Source: JAGQPD01 sp020426865
GTDB lineage: Bacteria > Planctomycetota > Planctomycetia > Pirellulales > Pirellulaceae
Assembly: GCA_041399065.1 (NCBI GenBank)
Contig: JAWKTN010000008.1
Coordinates: 124,001-188,000 of the forward strand
Direction: 5' to 3'
DNA length: 64,000 nt
Below the pieces are notes generated by a model that was not told the origin of the DNA, searched no databases, and worked only from the letters and a program-made list of their open reading frames with translations. Below are positions 1 through 7,756 of the stretch, piece by piece. Numbering within the stretch: position 1 is the first letter of the stretch; every line of letters begins with the position of its first letter. The translations under genes and the position numbers were made by a program.

Positions 1-1967
1 TCTGTCTGCTGCAGGTACCGTAGCCGGCCATGGGTGCTCAGTTGGTCGAGCCGGTTCTGGGTGACTTTTTTCGAACGCGAGCCGGCGAGCATGGCGGCGA
101 CGAGATGCTTGCCACAGCGCCCCTTGACTCGGGCCACGCCGGAGAGTGCCATTTGTACGGCAACGAGCGTTTCGGGGTCTTGATCCAGCGCAATCGACTG
201 CAGATGCTCGTTGTCCCACGGCATGGCCTGTGGCGATGCGCTGTCGCCAGATGGCGTTCCACCCTGGGGGTCGCGGACGCCACAGTTGTCACAATTGTGG
301 CAATCTGCTGCGGCGCGATCGCCAAAATAATCGAGAATTTCATGCTGCCGACACCGACCGGTGTGGACCAACCGTACCATCGCATCCAACTTGTTCAGGT
401 CGATTGTCTTGCGGGCGGCGAGGGCCTGAAAGTCAATGTTCAGTTGCGAAAAATCGAGGTCGTGGCGCATCATATGTATGGCGCGGCCGCGAAAGGGAGG
501 GACGTAGTCGAAGGCATTGAGCTCACAGAGGCTGCGCAGCGCACGGGTGATCGAACTTCCATCGAGACTCAGGCTTTCCGCCAACCGCTGCGGTTGAAAG
601 TAAACGTCCTCGTACCGCTGATCCTTGACGATCTTCTCAATCCCTTGCAGCACCTTCCGTTGCACGCTGGCGTTGCTGGGGAGCAAATCGACAAGTGTCG
701 GCAGGTCCGAATCGAGTCGCACCGTCGCCATATTTCGATGAGGCTCCAAACGTTTCATCACGCCACTTTTCTCCAACAACCGCTCGCACGTACCGACCCC
801 TTCGTTGCTGATGTCCAATTGCAGCGTGTCGCGGATTTCCTGCTGCGTCAACTCGATGGGATCATTGGGATGGGATTTGAGAAACTCGTAAACCTCGCGA
901 ACCACTGACGCATCCGGGTACGCACTGTTAATGAAATACTCCTGGATCCGCCGGTCGGCCGGACTATACAACAACAGGCAGGTCGATGGCTGACCATCAC
1001 GCCCGGCCCGCCCCGCCTCCTGGTAATACGCCTCGATGCGTCCCGGCATGTTGTAATGGACGACGAAGCGCACGTCTGGTTTGTCGATCCCCATCCCAAA
1101 GGCGTTGGTCGCCACGATGATGTCCACCTTACCCGACATGAACTCGTCTTGAACGTGCTTTCGCTGCGGGCCTTCCAGCCCCGCGTGATAGATCGCCACG
1201 CGGCGCTGATCAATCCCGTGAATATTTTCGGCAACTTCTCCGCACGCCTTCCGGGTCGATGCATAGACAATCCCCGCGCCCGGTGTCCGTTTGAGAAAGT
1301 CACGCAATGTGGGGTCTTTTTCTTGATTGGACCCTAACGGCCGCACCTGGTAGTAAAGGTTGGGTCGCGCAAAACCGGCTACGAAGATATCAGGTTGCTC
1401 CAGTTCCAGTTGTGCAATCACGTCTTGCTGCACATCTGGAGTCGCCGTAGCCGTCAGGGCAATTGTCTGTGGATTGCCAATCCGTTTGCGAAATTGTCCC
1501 AACCGCGTATAGTCGTGCCGAAAATCATGCCCCCACTCGCTGATGCAGTGTGCTTCGTCGACTGCCATCAGCGTGACACCAATCTTGCGGAGAGATTCCA
1601 GAAAGGTCTGGCTGCGAAAACGCTCCGGAGCCACATACAGCAAGTCATACTCGCCATGTTCCAGCCGCTGCATTCGCTCAAACTGCTCCGGCGACGAAAG
1701 CGTGCTGTTGATAAAATCCGCGGCGATCCCTTTCTGTTGTAGGGCGTCGACCTGGTCCTTCATCAGGGCAATCAACGGTGAAATCACCAGCGTGAGCCCT
1801 TGACGCGCAATCGATGGCAACTGGTAGCAAAGGCTCTTCCCGCCCCCCGTCGGCATGATGCACAGACAATCTCTGCCCGCCAACACCGCTTCGATCACGT
1901 CGCGCTGCCCGGCCCGAAACGCACCCAACCCAAAACGTTGCAGATGTTCTTCCAGTGGCTGTGTCAT
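1..1967 (-). CDS. recQ: ATP-dependent DNA helicase RecQ (3' end outside window)
   Basis: Superfamily 2 3'-5' DNA helicase acting in recombination and repair of stalled forks. The reverse strand reads as one frame from ATG at 1967 for 655 codons and is still open at base 1. Visible in order: Walker A MPTGGGKS, ISPLIALMKDQV, the DEAH box AVDEAHCISEWGHDFR, the second RecA-like domain with TNAFGMGIDKPDVRFV and the arginine-finger region QEAGRAGRDG, then a four-cysteine zinc site ending DCHNCDNCG and the start of an RQC winged-helix region (GKHLVAAMLAGSRSKKV). The remaining C-terminus (rest of RQC, possibly HRDC) lies off the window. A GAGG sits 9 nt before the ATG. The Nudix gene ends about 140 bp upstream on the same strand. 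Family identity is very secure from motif order. Confidence 0.96.
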   Translation of the reverse strand, partial: MTQPLEEHLQRFGLGAFRAGQRDVIEAVLAGRDCLCIMPTGGGKSLCYQLPSIARQGLTLVISPLIALMKDQVDALQQKGIAADFINSTLSSPEQFERMQRLEHGEYDLLYVAPERFRSQTFLESLRKIGVTLMAVDEAHCISEWGHDFRHDYTRLGQFRKRIGNPQTIALTATATPDVQQDVIAQLELEQPDIFVAGFARPNLYYQVRPLGSNQEKDPTLRDFLKRTPGAGIVYASTRKACGEVAENIHGIDQRRVAIYHAGLEGPQRKHVQDEFMSGKVDIIVATNAFGMGIDKPDVRFVVHYNMPGRIEAYYQEAGRAGRDGQPSTCLLLYSPADRRIQEYFINSAYPDASVVREVYEFLKSHPNDPIELTQQEIRDTLQLDISNEGVGTCERLLEKSGVMKRLEPHRNMATVRLDSDLPTLVDLLPSNASVQRKVLQGIEKIVKDQRYEDVYFQPQRLAESLSLDGSSITRALRSLCELNAFDYVPPFRGRAIHMMRHDLDFSQLNIDFQALAARKTIDLNKLDAMVRLVHTGRCRQHEILDYFGDRAAADCHNCDNCGVRDPQGGTPSGDSASPQAMPWDNEHLQSIALDQDPETLVAVQMALSGVARVKGRCGKHLVAAMLAGSRSKKVTQNRLDQLSTHGRLRYLQQT

Positions 1968-2106
1968 TATTGCGAGCCTCGTTGCTCGTAGCCATATTCG
2001 CCGGAATACCAGTAACCGGTTGGTACAAATGTGTACAGATGCCCGTAATTATACGCGTTTGACCCCAGGCGAAAAGCCCCCCATCGCTCCGCCACTAACT
2101 CGTACG

Positions 2107-2547
2107 CTACAACTGGACCCGGCCGCACTGCAGGTCGCGCAGAAATCGACGGTTCGTCTCCAACAACTGCGGTAACAACAGGATCTCCTCCGCAAATAGC
2201 CAATGAACCTCCGCTACCTCGGCTGGCGACGCCACCGGCCGGCAATCCGGAGCTACCATTGTTAGCCACCACGTGAGCGCCACGCCGCTTGGTGTTCGAC
2301 ATCGCCACACACATCGTATCGCCTCCGCTCCGTCAATCGATAACTCCTCCATCAACTCGCGCTGCACCGCTCGCTCGTCCGTTTCGCCCAACTCCACTCC
2401 CCCACCAGGAAAACAGTAATGAGCCGGAGCCGTGACCAAATGAGAACGGCGAATTACCAAAAACCTCGCGTCCCGCACAATCACCGCCACGACCCCGCGA
2501 CCACTGCGTCCCGTTTCCAGCAGATCGGTTGGTCGCGATCGGTTCAT
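2107..2547 (-). CDS. Nudix hydrolase
   Basis: Small hydrolase of nucleoside diphosphates linked to another moiety. The protein (146 aa from ATG 2547) carries a Nudix box: GGVELGE, seven residues, then RELMEEL, matching G-x5-E-x7-RE-U-x-EE; the usual glycine after the EE pair is serine (ELSI). The core begins with VVAVIVRDARFLVIRRS, typical of MutT-like beta strands. A longer reading from TTG 2592 adds 15 residues (PGGGPTNSEYEYPS), but the ATG precedes the conserved fold directly and is preferred. The substrate cannot be told from sequence. It lies 139 bp upstream of recQ on the same strand, so co-transcription is possible but not shown. Confidence 0.88.
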   Translation of the reverse strand: MNRSRPTDLLETGRSGRGVVAVIVRDARFLVIRRSHLVTAPAHYCFPGGGVELGETDERAVQRELMEELSIDGAEAIRCVWRCRTPSGVALTWWLTMVAPDCRPVASPAEVAEVHWLFAEEILLLPQLLETNRRFLRDLQCGRVQL

Positions 2548-2780
2548 GGATGGATACTCGTATTCGGAATTCGTTGGCCCACCACCCGGCAAAGGACTGG
2601 CGATTTTTCTGCCCGTCTGCCAAAATTCAATACAACCCCTACGACCCCTCGACTTGGTCGGCCACTCGCCTTCGGCTCGCTAAGTTCTCCGCGTGATCGT
2701 TCGCCCATGCAACAGTATAATAATGTTACGCCGTAAAGTTACCCAGCGATAGTTACACAGCTGTCCGCAGCTGGCCACTT

Positions 2781-2830
2781 CGGCTGGGACAGCCGTGGAA
2801 CACTACGGCTGGGACAGCCGTGGAACCATG
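2781..2830. repeat. Tandem pair of 25-bp hairpin repeat units (CGGCTG..CAGCCG)
   Basis: Two units with 25-bp periodicity start at 2781 and 2806. Each begins with the palindrome CGGCTGGGACAGCCG (6-bp stem, 3-nt loop) followed by TGGAAC. The same family recurs at 15297 and as a second 25-bp pair at 34995-35044. Here it lies in the non-coding stretch before the MORN_2-type gene. Confidence 0.85.
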
Positions 2831-2886
2831 GCGGCCGTGTTCATTTAGCTGAATTTCATCCGCGTTAGCAGACTTTGGAGTGCGTT

Positions 2887-3858
2887 ATGTCATCGTGTTC
2901 GACCGGAGCTTTGACCGTAGCAGACAGCCACTGTCGGATGCTCATCCGGATGCTCATCGTATCGGCATCATTGCTATTGGCCCCGGTGCGAATTGCCTCG
3001 GTACAAATAGCCTCGGCCAATGATGCGCCCCTCTATCGAGTGGCGCAGAACGACAGCGACATCTCGCTGGATGACCTGAAGGTCGACACGACGACCCCAC
3101 CGAAGGCAGAAAATGCAGATGCCAGCAGTCGTTCCGCAACGGCGCTGCCCAATGACCAGGATCCGGAATATCAACCGCGACGCGGGTCATCGATGGATGT
3201 GTTGTCCAGGGATGATAGCAATGTTCCCGCCAAGTTCGTTCGTGACCAGGATTTCGGTCAAAAATATCCCGATACGGATCAAACCGCACGCCAATGGCGC
3301 GCCCGCGTTTATTCCGATGGCAGCACCGTCTTTCACGGCCCGTACGTCGAATACTACCCGGACGGAACCGAATTCTGCCACGGTCAATACGAAAACGGCA
3401 AGCGAGTTGGCGAATGGTCCTACAGCCATCCCAATGGTAAGCCCGCGAAAAAACCGACCTATGTCGACGGCCTCCCCGACGGAACCTGGCAAGTGTTCGA
3501 TGACGACGGTCGGGCCTTGCGTCAAGAGAGTTACGTGAAGGGTGAACGCAGCGGCAAATGGCTGTTCTACGCGCCCGATGGCAAGAAGCTAACTCAGGAA
3601 GAGGAATACGCCCACGGAAAAATGAACGGCAAGTTCACCGCCTGGGATGCCGAAGGCAATCGAGTCGTGGAAGCGTCCTTTGAAGATGGTATGCTTCACG
3701 GCGCTCGCGAACGTTGGCACTCCAACGGCGAACGTGCTGCACGAGAATACTACGTCAAAGGCAAACGCCATGGAACGTTCGTCTCTTGGAGCCCCAATGG
3801 CACGGTGATCAGCCAGATGGAATTCCGCGATGGTAAGCTCGTTGGCCAACAAAAATAA
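2887..3858 (+). CDS. Secreted MORN_2/YwqK-type repeat protein
   Basis: Predicted exported protein of 323 aa built mostly of antitoxin-YwqK-like MORN variant repeats. The N-terminus has a hydrophobic segment (MLIRMLIVSASLLLAP), then a low-complexity acidic linker, then about seven repeats of roughly 23 residues with the pattern G-x-W/Y-x-x-x-x-x-D/N-G-x, for example NGKRVGEWSYSHPNGK, GLPDGTWQVFDDDGR, GERSGKWLFYAPDGK, GMLHGARERWHSNGE and GKRHGTFVSWSPNG. Such repeats form a beta meander and give no enzymatic function by themselves. GGAG lies 6 nt before ATG 2887, supporting this start; an in-frame ATG at 2938 would give a more compact signal peptide. The gene converges on the cytochrome-like gene 30 bp away. 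No toxin partner is visible, so a toxin-antitoxin role is not claimed. Confidence 0.85.
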   Translation: MSSCSTGALTVADSHCRMLIRMLIVSASLLLAPVRIASVQIASANDAPLYRVAQNDSDISLDDLKVDTTTPPKAENADASSRSATALPNDQDPEYQPRRGSSMDVLSRDDSNVPAKFVRDQDFGQKYPDTDQTARQWRARVYSDGSTVFHGPYVEYYPDGTEFCHGQYENGKRVGEWSYSHPNGKPAKKPTYVDGLPDGTWQVFDDDGRALRQESYVKGERSGKWLFYAPDGKKLTQEEEYAHGKMNGKFTAWDAEGNRVVEASFEDGMLHGARERWHSNGERAAREYYVKGKRHGTFVSWSPNGTVISQMEFRDGKLVGQQK

Positions 3859-3888
3859 CAGAAGAAACCTGCCTCCGCTGCGTTAGCC

Positions 3889-4932
3889 TTACCGCTCATT
3901 CCGCTCGAATTCCGCTGGATCGAACGGGTCCGTTTCACCCCCTCGCGTCGGCTCAATGCCTGGGCTACGCGTTGCACTATTCGGCGTTGCATTATTCGGC
4001 CTTGTTCCAACCGTTGGCACTTGCCGCAACTGGGGTGGAGCCGGTGCGTGGTGTAGCGGTTTCTCTAGACTCATTTCAATCCACCGCGTGAGCAGTTCGT
4101 ATTGGCCGCGTGTGGTTCCGTCGAACGCGATTTCTTCGACACCGGCCGATGCCAAATGGGCATGTGGCTGCAAGAGAGGGCTGTGGGCGGGATCTTGAGC
4201 ATCAATCTGTGCCAGCGTCGCCAGCAAATTTTGTTGCGTGATCCGGCGAGGGACCCGATTCCCCCAGCGGCCGTCAATCAAACGAAATGACATATTGTTG
4301 GTTCCTCCGTGGCAGTTGGAGGCCCCGCAGCGGTTGACGAGCAATGGTTGAACGCGAGTCGTGAACAGCTCCATGGAATCACGTGACAGCGATGCCAAGG
4401 GCACGGCCGGATTGCCTTGTGGGCCAGCCGCCGTTCGGTCCCAGGGGGAGACGACTTGTTCGGCCGAGGTCAGCTGGATCTCGGATCCGGGCGTGGTGAC
4501 GGACTTCGATCGATGACGCGATTTCTGAAAATGTTCCAAACGCAATTGAAGATTGGCCAAGGCCGGATGTTCAGGATTCAGAGCGGTCGCGGCGTCCAAG
4601 TGTTTTTTCGCGTCGACCAACAGTTTCTGCTGCAGGCACCAATCCGCAATCGTCAACTGCTCGGCGGCACTACGCTTGTCAAGGACCCGGTCCCAGTGTC
4701 GGTGCAGCTCGGCAACGTCGCGACCGACAAACCGGACCTGATGAGGGCTCAGGCGGACGCTGCCGGTTGGTTGCGTGACGATCCAATCATCGCTATCACG
4801 GTGCAATTGCCCGGCAAAAACCTCGCCGTTGGTCAGCATGATCGCGCCTTCGTCGGCGATAGCCGGAATGACGTATGAGTGTCCTGCCGCGGTTGCGGCC
4901 AATCCTGCCAGGATTGCTATCAAGCGCGTCAC
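3889..4932 (-). CDS. Secreted protein with CX4CH cytochrome c-like motif
   Basis: 347-aa predicted periplasmic protein. GTG start at 4932 with AAGGA 8 nt upstream. Residues 1-26 form a signal peptide (MTRLIAILAGLAATAAG... AIADEG). Residues ~28-80 form a small beta-rich region (IMLTNGEVFAGQL...VRLSPHQVRFVGRDVAEL), followed by a helical TPR-like stretch (LVDAKKHLDAATALNPEHPALANLQ). The central part has FTTRVQPLLVNRCGASNCHGG, a cytochrome c-type start of domain with CX4CH heme-attachment spacing instead of the usual CXXCH. The C-terminus is proline-rich and low complexity. Similar planctomycete proteins are uncharacterised; heme binding is inferred from the motif only. It converges with the MORN_2-type gene. 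Confidence 0.8.
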   Translation of the reverse strand: MTRLIAILAGLAATAAGHSYVIPAIADEGAIMLTNGEVFAGQLHRDSDDWIVTQPTGSVRLSPHQVRFVGRDVAELHRHWDRVLDKRSAAEQLTIADWCLQQKLLVDAKKHLDAATALNPEHPALANLQLRLEHFQKSRHRSKSVTTPGSEIQLTSAEQVVSPWDRTAAGPQGNPAVPLASLSRDSMELFTTRVQPLLVNRCGASNCHGGTNNMSFRLIDGRWGNRVPRRITQQNLLATLAQIDAQDPAHSPLLQPHAHLASAGVEEIAFDGTTRGQYELLTRWIEMSLEKPLHHAPAPPQLRQVPTVGTRPNNATPNSATRSPGIEPTRGGETDPFDPAEFERNER

Positions 4933-5178
4933 GTGCAGCGTCCTTGCTGTTGGTGGTACGAGAGGGCTTCGCCGAAGCGGTAGGGAAAATAGGCAAAAAC
5001 CGCGGACTCGTCAAGTCGGTTTCCTGCCGCCCTACGCCATTCTCCCCCTGGAACGCTGTTCTATCGCACCCTATACTGTCTTGCGACATGCTTGCATCCG
5101 TCCCCGATCGACCTTGGCGACGGTTGGGAGAGAAGGGTGTGCATGGGAGACGACCGTGCGGGATGAGTCAGGTGTGCC

Positions 5179-5448
5179 GTGGAACGTCGAGTGATTCACT
5201 ATGTGGGACGAGTGCAGGGGGTGGGATTTCGCTACACCTCGCACCGCATCGCCCAGCGATATCCAGTGGATGGATACGTGCAAAACTTGCCGGACGGTCG
5301 CGTCTTGATGGTCGTTGAGGGGGAAGCTACGGTATTAGATCAGTTGCAGGCGGAAGTCGATCAGGTCCTTGGTCAGTACATCCGCCAAACAAACGTCGAT
5401 CGCCGCAATGTCGTTGGCGATTGCGAAGGGTTCTTGGTTCGATATTAG
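5179..5448 (+). CDS. acyP: Acylphosphatase
   Basis: 89-aa enzyme that hydrolyses acyl phosphates. It shows the full signature: GRVQGVGFRYTSHRIA with the phosphate-binding loop and arginine, and GYVQNLPDGRVLMVVEGE with the catalytic asparagine. Length matches the family (about 90 aa). The start is GTG at 5179: an in-frame TGA lies five codons upstream (5164) and no ATG lies between, so the non-ATG start is forced by the sequence. It stands alone between the divergent cytochrome-like gene and the ABC permease gene, so no pathway can be read from context. Confidence 0.95.
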   Translation: MERRVIHYVGRVQGVGFRYTSHRIAQRYPVDGYVQNLPDGRVLMVVEGEATVLDQLQAEVDQVLGQYIRQTNVDRRNVVGDCEGFLVRY

Positions 5449-5558
5449 TCGATCCGGCTGAAATTCGGGCTGGAATTCTCCAATGAGATAATGGCAGATG
5501 AGCGGTTGGCGTTGCCGTTGGCGGGGCTGTCCGTCGGTATGACAAAGGTGAGGGCCAG

Positions 5559-7073
5559 ATGCAGTTCGTAGGTTTGTTCGCAGCCACTGAAGGTTGGACG
5601 TCGCTTTGGCTCACTTCGATCTGGTTGGTCGGGCTAGGAGCGTTGCTAGGGCTGGCCGTGTCACTCGTTTTGTGGGGCGTCATATGGCTTGTCCGGCCGT
5701 CGCTGGGGCGCGCGATCCCGGCGATCATGACGGAAGGGGCGATGGCACCGATCATGGGACTGGTCGTGGCGGTCGCCGTGTTTGGAATTCTGGGGGCCTT
5801 TGTTGCTCGCGATCGGGACGATCTATTGCGGTCGCTGGCCCGGTTTCCTTTCGTCGGTCCTCGTACCGTGCAATTGCAGGTTCCCGCCGCCAGCGATGCG
5901 GTTGGAAAGCCGACGCCGGTCGGTCTCTCTTTCCGTCCGGAGGAGTTCCAAGGAATTCGTGTCCGTAGCGCCGAACCGCTGAGAATCTTCAGCACGCCCA
6001 ATGAATTGGGTGAGAGCCGAGTTAGCTGGGATGTGGAGACCGGCGATGAATTTCGTTGGCAGCGGGGGCTGGACATCCCCAGTCCATTTGTCGGAATTGA
6101 GCAGCCCGAACTATTCGTCGAGAACCTTGGCGGCAAAGCGGCGGCGGCGACCGTGACCGTGGTAGCTCAGCCGAAGTTTCCGCAGGTCAATTCGGTCGTC
6201 GTCACGGCCGTATCGGTCGTAGCGCTGTTGGGCGTTTATCTTGCCGTGACGGTATTTTTCCCCAAGGTCGCCGCGGTGGGGTTGGCCACGGCAAAATCGG
6301 AAATGGCACAGCCGCTGTTCTTGATCCTGATGATTCTTGGCGTCACAGTGCTGTTCATCATGTACTACATACCGTACCACACGTTTGGCGAGGATATCAA
6401 AGTCCTGAAGGACACCGGTTTTACGTTGATCCTGGTGTTTGGCATTTTGCAGTCGGTTTGGTCGGCCAGCAATTCGGTGTCGGACGAAGTCGAAGGGCGC
6501 ACGGCGCTGACGGTGCTCTCGAAACCAATTGGCAGGTCCCAGTTTATCTTCGGCAAATTCTTTGGCATTACCTGCGTTGTAGCGGTGTTGTTTGTCGTGC
6601 TCGGCTTTTGGTTTCTGTTGCAGGTCAGCCGCAAGCCGATCTATGACGCCCGCGAATCCTCCAAGCTGGCACCGACGTGGGTGGAATGCCAGATGGAGAT
6701 GTCAACCGCCGTGCCTGGCTTGGCGCTGGCGTTTCTCGAGTCGGTATTGTTTATCGCGATCAGTATTGCAATTTCGACGCGGTTGCCGCTGCTGGCCAAC
6801 TTCGTGATCTGCTTTGCAATTTACGCCTTGGGGCATCTGACGCCGTTGATCGTGCAGAGCAGTCTTGGCAGGTTCAATATCGTGTTGTTTTTAGGGCAGT
6901 TGATCGCCACGATTTTCCCGGTTCTCGATCACTTCAATATCCAGGCAGCCGTCTCCGCCGGAGTGGGGGTTCCCTATCCCTATTTGGCGATGGCTACGTT
7001 ATACTGCTTGATCTACACCGGGATCGCCATGTGCTTGGCGTTGTTTCTGTTTGAGGATCGCGATTTGGCATAG
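5559..7073 (+). CDS. ABC-2 type transport system permease
   Basis: 504-aa polytopic membrane protein. Two N-terminal hydrophobic segments (around residues 15-45 and 62-85) precede a soluble beta-rich extracytoplasmic region (~90-205). At least six further spans follow: VVVTAVSVVALLGVYLAV, PLFLILMILGVTVLFIMYY, FTLILVFGILQSVWS, ITCVVAVLFVVLGFWFLL, ALAFLESVLFIAISIAIS and a last pair near the C-terminus. The cytoplasmic loop SVSDEVEGRTALTVLSKPIGRSQFIFGKFFG is the hallmark of ABC-2 permeases (E-x-x-x-G-T...LLSKP). AAGGTGAG precedes the ATG. No ATPase gene is adjacent in the window, so the partner must be elsewhere or upstream of the regulatory genes. The transported substrate is unknown. Confidence 0.85.
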   Translation: MQFVGLFAATEGWTSLWLTSIWLVGLGALLGLAVSLVLWGVIWLVRPSLGRAIPAIMTEGAMAPIMGLVVAVAVFGILGAFVARDRDDLLRSLARFPFVGPRTVQLQVPAASDAVGKPTPVGLSFRPEEFQGIRVRSAEPLRIFSTPNELGESRVSWDVETGDEFRWQRGLDIPSPFVGIEQPELFVENLGGKAAAATVTVVAQPKFPQVNSVVVTAVSVVALLGVYLAVTVFFPKVAAVGLATAKSEMAQPLFLILMILGVTVLFIMYYIPYHTFGEDIKVLKDTGFTLILVFGILQSVWSASNSVSDEVEGRTALTVLSKPIGRSQFIFGKFFGITCVVAVLFVVLGFWFLLQVSRKPIYDARESSKLAPTWVECQMEMSTAVPGLALAFLESVLFIAISIAISTRLPLLANFVICFAIYALGHLTPLIVQSSLGRFNIVLFLGQLIATIFPVLDHFNIQAAVSAGVGVPYPYLAMATLYCLIYTGIAMCLALFLFEDRDLA

Positions 7074-7123
7074 CGGGTGCCTGGGCGTGTCGCGATCGGT
7101 CGCGAACTCCAGAAGGTGCCGTG

Positions 7124-7726
7124 ATGTCGAGAGAAGATCAACAGTGGCGCGAATGGATCGACCAGCTGGTTGACGGTCAGAACGATGCGGTGACAGAGTT
7201 CTGGAATGAATTCGGTCCGCGATTGCAGGCCCTCGCTGCCAAGCATCTGACGATGCGAATGCGAGTTCGTGCGGAGCCGGAGGACATTGTGCAATCGGCC
7301 TGCCGGACGTTCTTTCGACGAGCCCAAGAGGGGCAGTTCGAAATGCCGGACAGCGATCAGCTCTGGCGGCTGCTGTACGCGATAACGTTGACCAAAACTC
7401 GCGAATACGCCCGCTTCCACAGCCGTCAGAAACGCGGCGTCGACAAGGAACAACGGCTCTCGCCGCCGACCGGGAAGAGTTCGTTTCCGGGAATGGACTT
7501 TGCCGGGGCGGAACCGACACCGGAGGAAGCGGCACAATTCGCTGACGACCTGGAGGGGCTGCTATCGGCCTTGGACGACGAAGAGCGACAATTGGTGAAC
7601 CTCAAACTGCAGCAGTACACCAACGACGAGATCGCTCAACAGATGAATTGTTCCGAACGGACCGTACGGCGTATTTTGCAGCGGGTTCGTACGCGATTGC
7701 GCGACATTCTCAACGAGTCGCGTTGA
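7124..7726 (+). CDS. ECF-family RNA polymerase sigma factor (kinase-associated)
   Basis: 200-aa sigma-70 family factor. The sigma-2 region contains the conserved acidic stretch AEPEDIVQSACRTFFRRA, and the C-terminal sigma-4 helix-turn-helix is LLSALDDEERQLVNLKLQQYTNDEIAQ followed by CSERTVRRILQRVRTRLRDIL. A linker rich in charged residues (about residues 100-135) separates them. ATG 7124 is preferred over the GTG directly before it because AGAAGG lies 7 nt upstream of the ATG. The Ser/Thr kinase gene starts 30 bp downstream on the same strand, a pairing common in planctomycetes, suggesting the sigma factor may be controlled by phosphorylation; that link is inference. Confidence 0.93.
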   Translation: MSREDQQWREWIDQLVDGQNDAVTEFWNEFGPRLQALAAKHLTMRMRVRAEPEDIVQSACRTFFRRAQEGQFEMPDSDQLWRLLYAITLTKTREYARFHSRQKRGVDKEQRLSPPTGKSSFPGMDFAGAEPTPEEAAQFADDLEGLLSALDDEERQLVNLKLQQYTNDEIAQQMNCSERTVRRILQRVRTRLRDILNESR

Positions 7727-7756
7727 AGCCCCAACCATTCAGTCCTTTCGTAAGCC

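Noticed and set aside
848..1303. 151-codon minus-strand frame inside recQ
   Set aside because: Arginine-rich out-of-frame shadow of the helicase motifs.
1967..2314. 115-codon minus-strand frame between the recQ and Nudix genes
   Set aside because: It overlaps the Nudix coding region in another frame and shows no conserved features.
2887..3858. MORN_2-type repeat protein as an antitoxin (YwqK-like name)
   Set aside because: It has an export signal and no adjacent toxin gene; the family name reflects repeat similarity only.
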